Below are positions 63,059-64,000 of a stretch of 64,000 bases of DNA, in pieces. Location: the NCBI GenBank assembly GCA_902785575.1, contig CACZZF010000012.1, forward strand, positions 159,960 to 223,959, read 5' to 3'. Under the pieces are notes generated by a model that was not told the DNA's origin, did no database searches, and saw only the letters and a program-made list of their open reading frames with translations. This DNA is from an uncultured Bacteroidia bacterium. GTDB taxonomy: Bacteria; Bacteroidota; Bacteroidia; Bacteroidales; UBA932. Each line of letters begins with the position of its first letter. The first letter of the stretch is position 1. A program made the position numbers and the translations under genes.

Positions 63059-64000
63059 ATGAGACAGGTACGGACATCCATAATCATCCATGGCTTCGCG
63101 CTACTGCACGTTGCCGGAGCCATTTTGTGCCGCCTCGGAGGCATCAGCGACGACCTTATCCTGACATCTCTGACGATATTCCTGATAGTGATCCTATGCT
63201 TGAGATATCGCCAAAGTGTGGAGTTCAGCGCCACTGTAATCATAATCGCCAACATAGTTGGATTCCTGATGGGGAAAGGGATAGCCGCGTTCGTGAGCGT
63301 ATTCGTGAGTCACCAACTTCTCTCCCCCGCGATCGCCACCTTCACGACCACCGAGACCATCGGCTGGGGACTCGCCCTCTTCTTGAAGCAATACTCAAGT
63401 CATTCAAGCTCACAGCGAAAGACGACTTCAAAGGAGATCACATGGTTGGTTATAGCGATCGCTATCGTGCTGGCTTTAAGGTTCGTCATAAAGATGTTCA
63501 GCTCCACGATTTTCAGTGGGGAATTCCTTCTTGGCTCTGTCGCCTTGATGGCAGCGATCCTGATCTATTCGGTCATATATATGGTCGAATATGCCATCGC
63601 CGCCAGACGCCAGGCCGAAAAGGAAAGAGACCGCGCGGAACTCGCCAAGTTCCAGTACCTCAACCTAAAGCAACAGGTCAACCCGCATTTCCTCTTCAAC
63701 TCACTGAACATCCTGGACGCCCTGGTACTTGACGGGAAAGACGAGGAGGCCAGCGAGTATATCCATAAACTCGCGGGCATCTACCGCTACATGCTTAAAA
63801 ACGAGAATGAGAGCACCGTTCCTTTGAGGGACGAGATGACTTACGTCCGCATGTATCTCGACCTTTTGAAAGTACGTTTCCAGGACGGTCTGGTTGTCGG
63901 GATATCCATACCGGAAGAAGATTTGGCCAAAGCGGTGATACCTTGCTCCGTGCAGCTCCTTGTGGAGAATGCCACAAAGCATAACGCTGTCAGTCCTGAT
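63059..64000 (+). CDS. LytS-type sensor histidine kinase (runs off the right edge)
   Basis: From ATG 63059 the frame stays open for 314 codons to the edge. The N-terminus (MRQVRTSIIIHGFALLHVAGA) starts a membrane region of about five to six helices. A short linker (EYAIAARRQAEKERDRAELAKFQYL) then leads to the His_kinase domain with the phospho-acceptor motif LKQQVNPHFLFNSLNILD and the N-box start LLVENATKHNAVSPD. The catalytic G-boxes are beyond the edge. A LytTR-type response regulator is expected next. It diverges from the starch operon and is a candidate regulator of it. Confidence 0.88.
   Translation, partial: MRQVRTSIIIHGFALLHVAGAILCRLGGISDDLILTSLTIFLIVILCLRYRQSVEFSATVIIIANIVGFLMGKGIAAFVSVFVSHQLLSPAIATFTTTETIGWGLALFLKQYSSHSSSQRKTTSKEITWLVIAIAIVLALRFVIKMFSSTIFSGEFLLGSVALMAAILIYSVIYMVEYAIAARRQAEKERDRAELAKFQYLNLKQQVNPHFLFNSLNILDALVLDGKDEEASEYIHKLAGIYRYMLKNENESTVPLRDEMTYVRMYLDLLKVRFQDGLVVGISIPEEDLAKAVIPCSVQLLVENATKHNAVSPD

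Noticed and set aside
63004..63732. 242-codon plus-strand ORF near the right end
   Set aside because: Out of frame with the LytS-type kinase, whose motifs are clear in the frame starting at 63059.

Overview
The window is a 64 kb piece of a Bacteroidales-type genome (phylum Bacteroidota). The evidence is a complete SusC/SusD starch locus, a TonB receptor paired with a DUF4249 lipoprotein, signal-peptide-II lipoproteins throughout, and several promoters that fit the Bacteroidota pattern (TTG, about 19 nt, then TAnnTTTG). Base composition is near 50% GC and most genes lack a strong Shine-Dalgarno. I read it as an uncultured gut-type Bacteroidales; the exact family cannot be settled from sequence alone.

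Layout. 1-4.4 kb: an iron/cobalamin-type ABC permease with the start of its ATPase at the left edge, diverging from a TonB receptor plus DUF4249 lipoprotein. 4.4-10.6 kb: a decayed gene fragment, an M49-like peptidase with a damaged zinc motif, a YidE/AspT-type transporter, a glutathione peroxidase/MarR pair and an exported PepC-type peptidase. 10.6-23.5 kb: housekeeping genes (polA, an ECF sigma factor, rsmG, rpmH, tadA, tRNA-Val, tcdA, tRNA-Gln, a DJ-1 protein, alr, gmk, nadD) and a CopA-like ATPase that has lost most of its nucleotide-binding domain. 23.5-30.9 kb: a type I restriction-modification system whose hsdMS and hsdR halves are separated by an exported protein, a structured RNA candidate with a 43-residue ORF, and a 139-bp direct repeat. 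31-41 kb: murA, murB, dnaK, queF and a queuosine-precursor transporter behind a preQ1-I-like leader, prfA, a GNAT-like protein, mazG and a CoA-transferase. 41-47 kb: a GH92 mannosidase, a stand-alone reverse transcriptase with a closed structured intergenic region, a conserved protein of unknown function, an MFS transporter and a polyprenyl synthase. 47.9-62.9 kb: a Sus-like starch operon read on the minus strand (MFS, SusC, SusD, a giant SusE/F-like binding lipoprotein, a BACON-GH13 amylase and a GH13-GH13 fusion). A LytS-type histidine kinase diverges from it and runs off the right edge.

In the starch locus, surface lipoproteins bind and cut starch, SusC/D import malto-oligosaccharides, the fused GH13 enzyme can trim them further, and the MFS protein probably moves the products across the inner membrane.

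The observations most worth follow-up are: the reverse transcriptase and its 141-nt structured neighbour, whose ends are complementary; the structured RNA around the 43-residue ORF at 27.9-28.25 kb; the P-type ATPase without an N-domain; the His-to-Arg change in the M49-like peptidase; the double-GH13 fusion; and the preQ1-like leader. A family of short palindromic repeats (core like GATCCTTCGCTTCGCTCAGG) sits at gene ends throughout and often overlaps stop codons.
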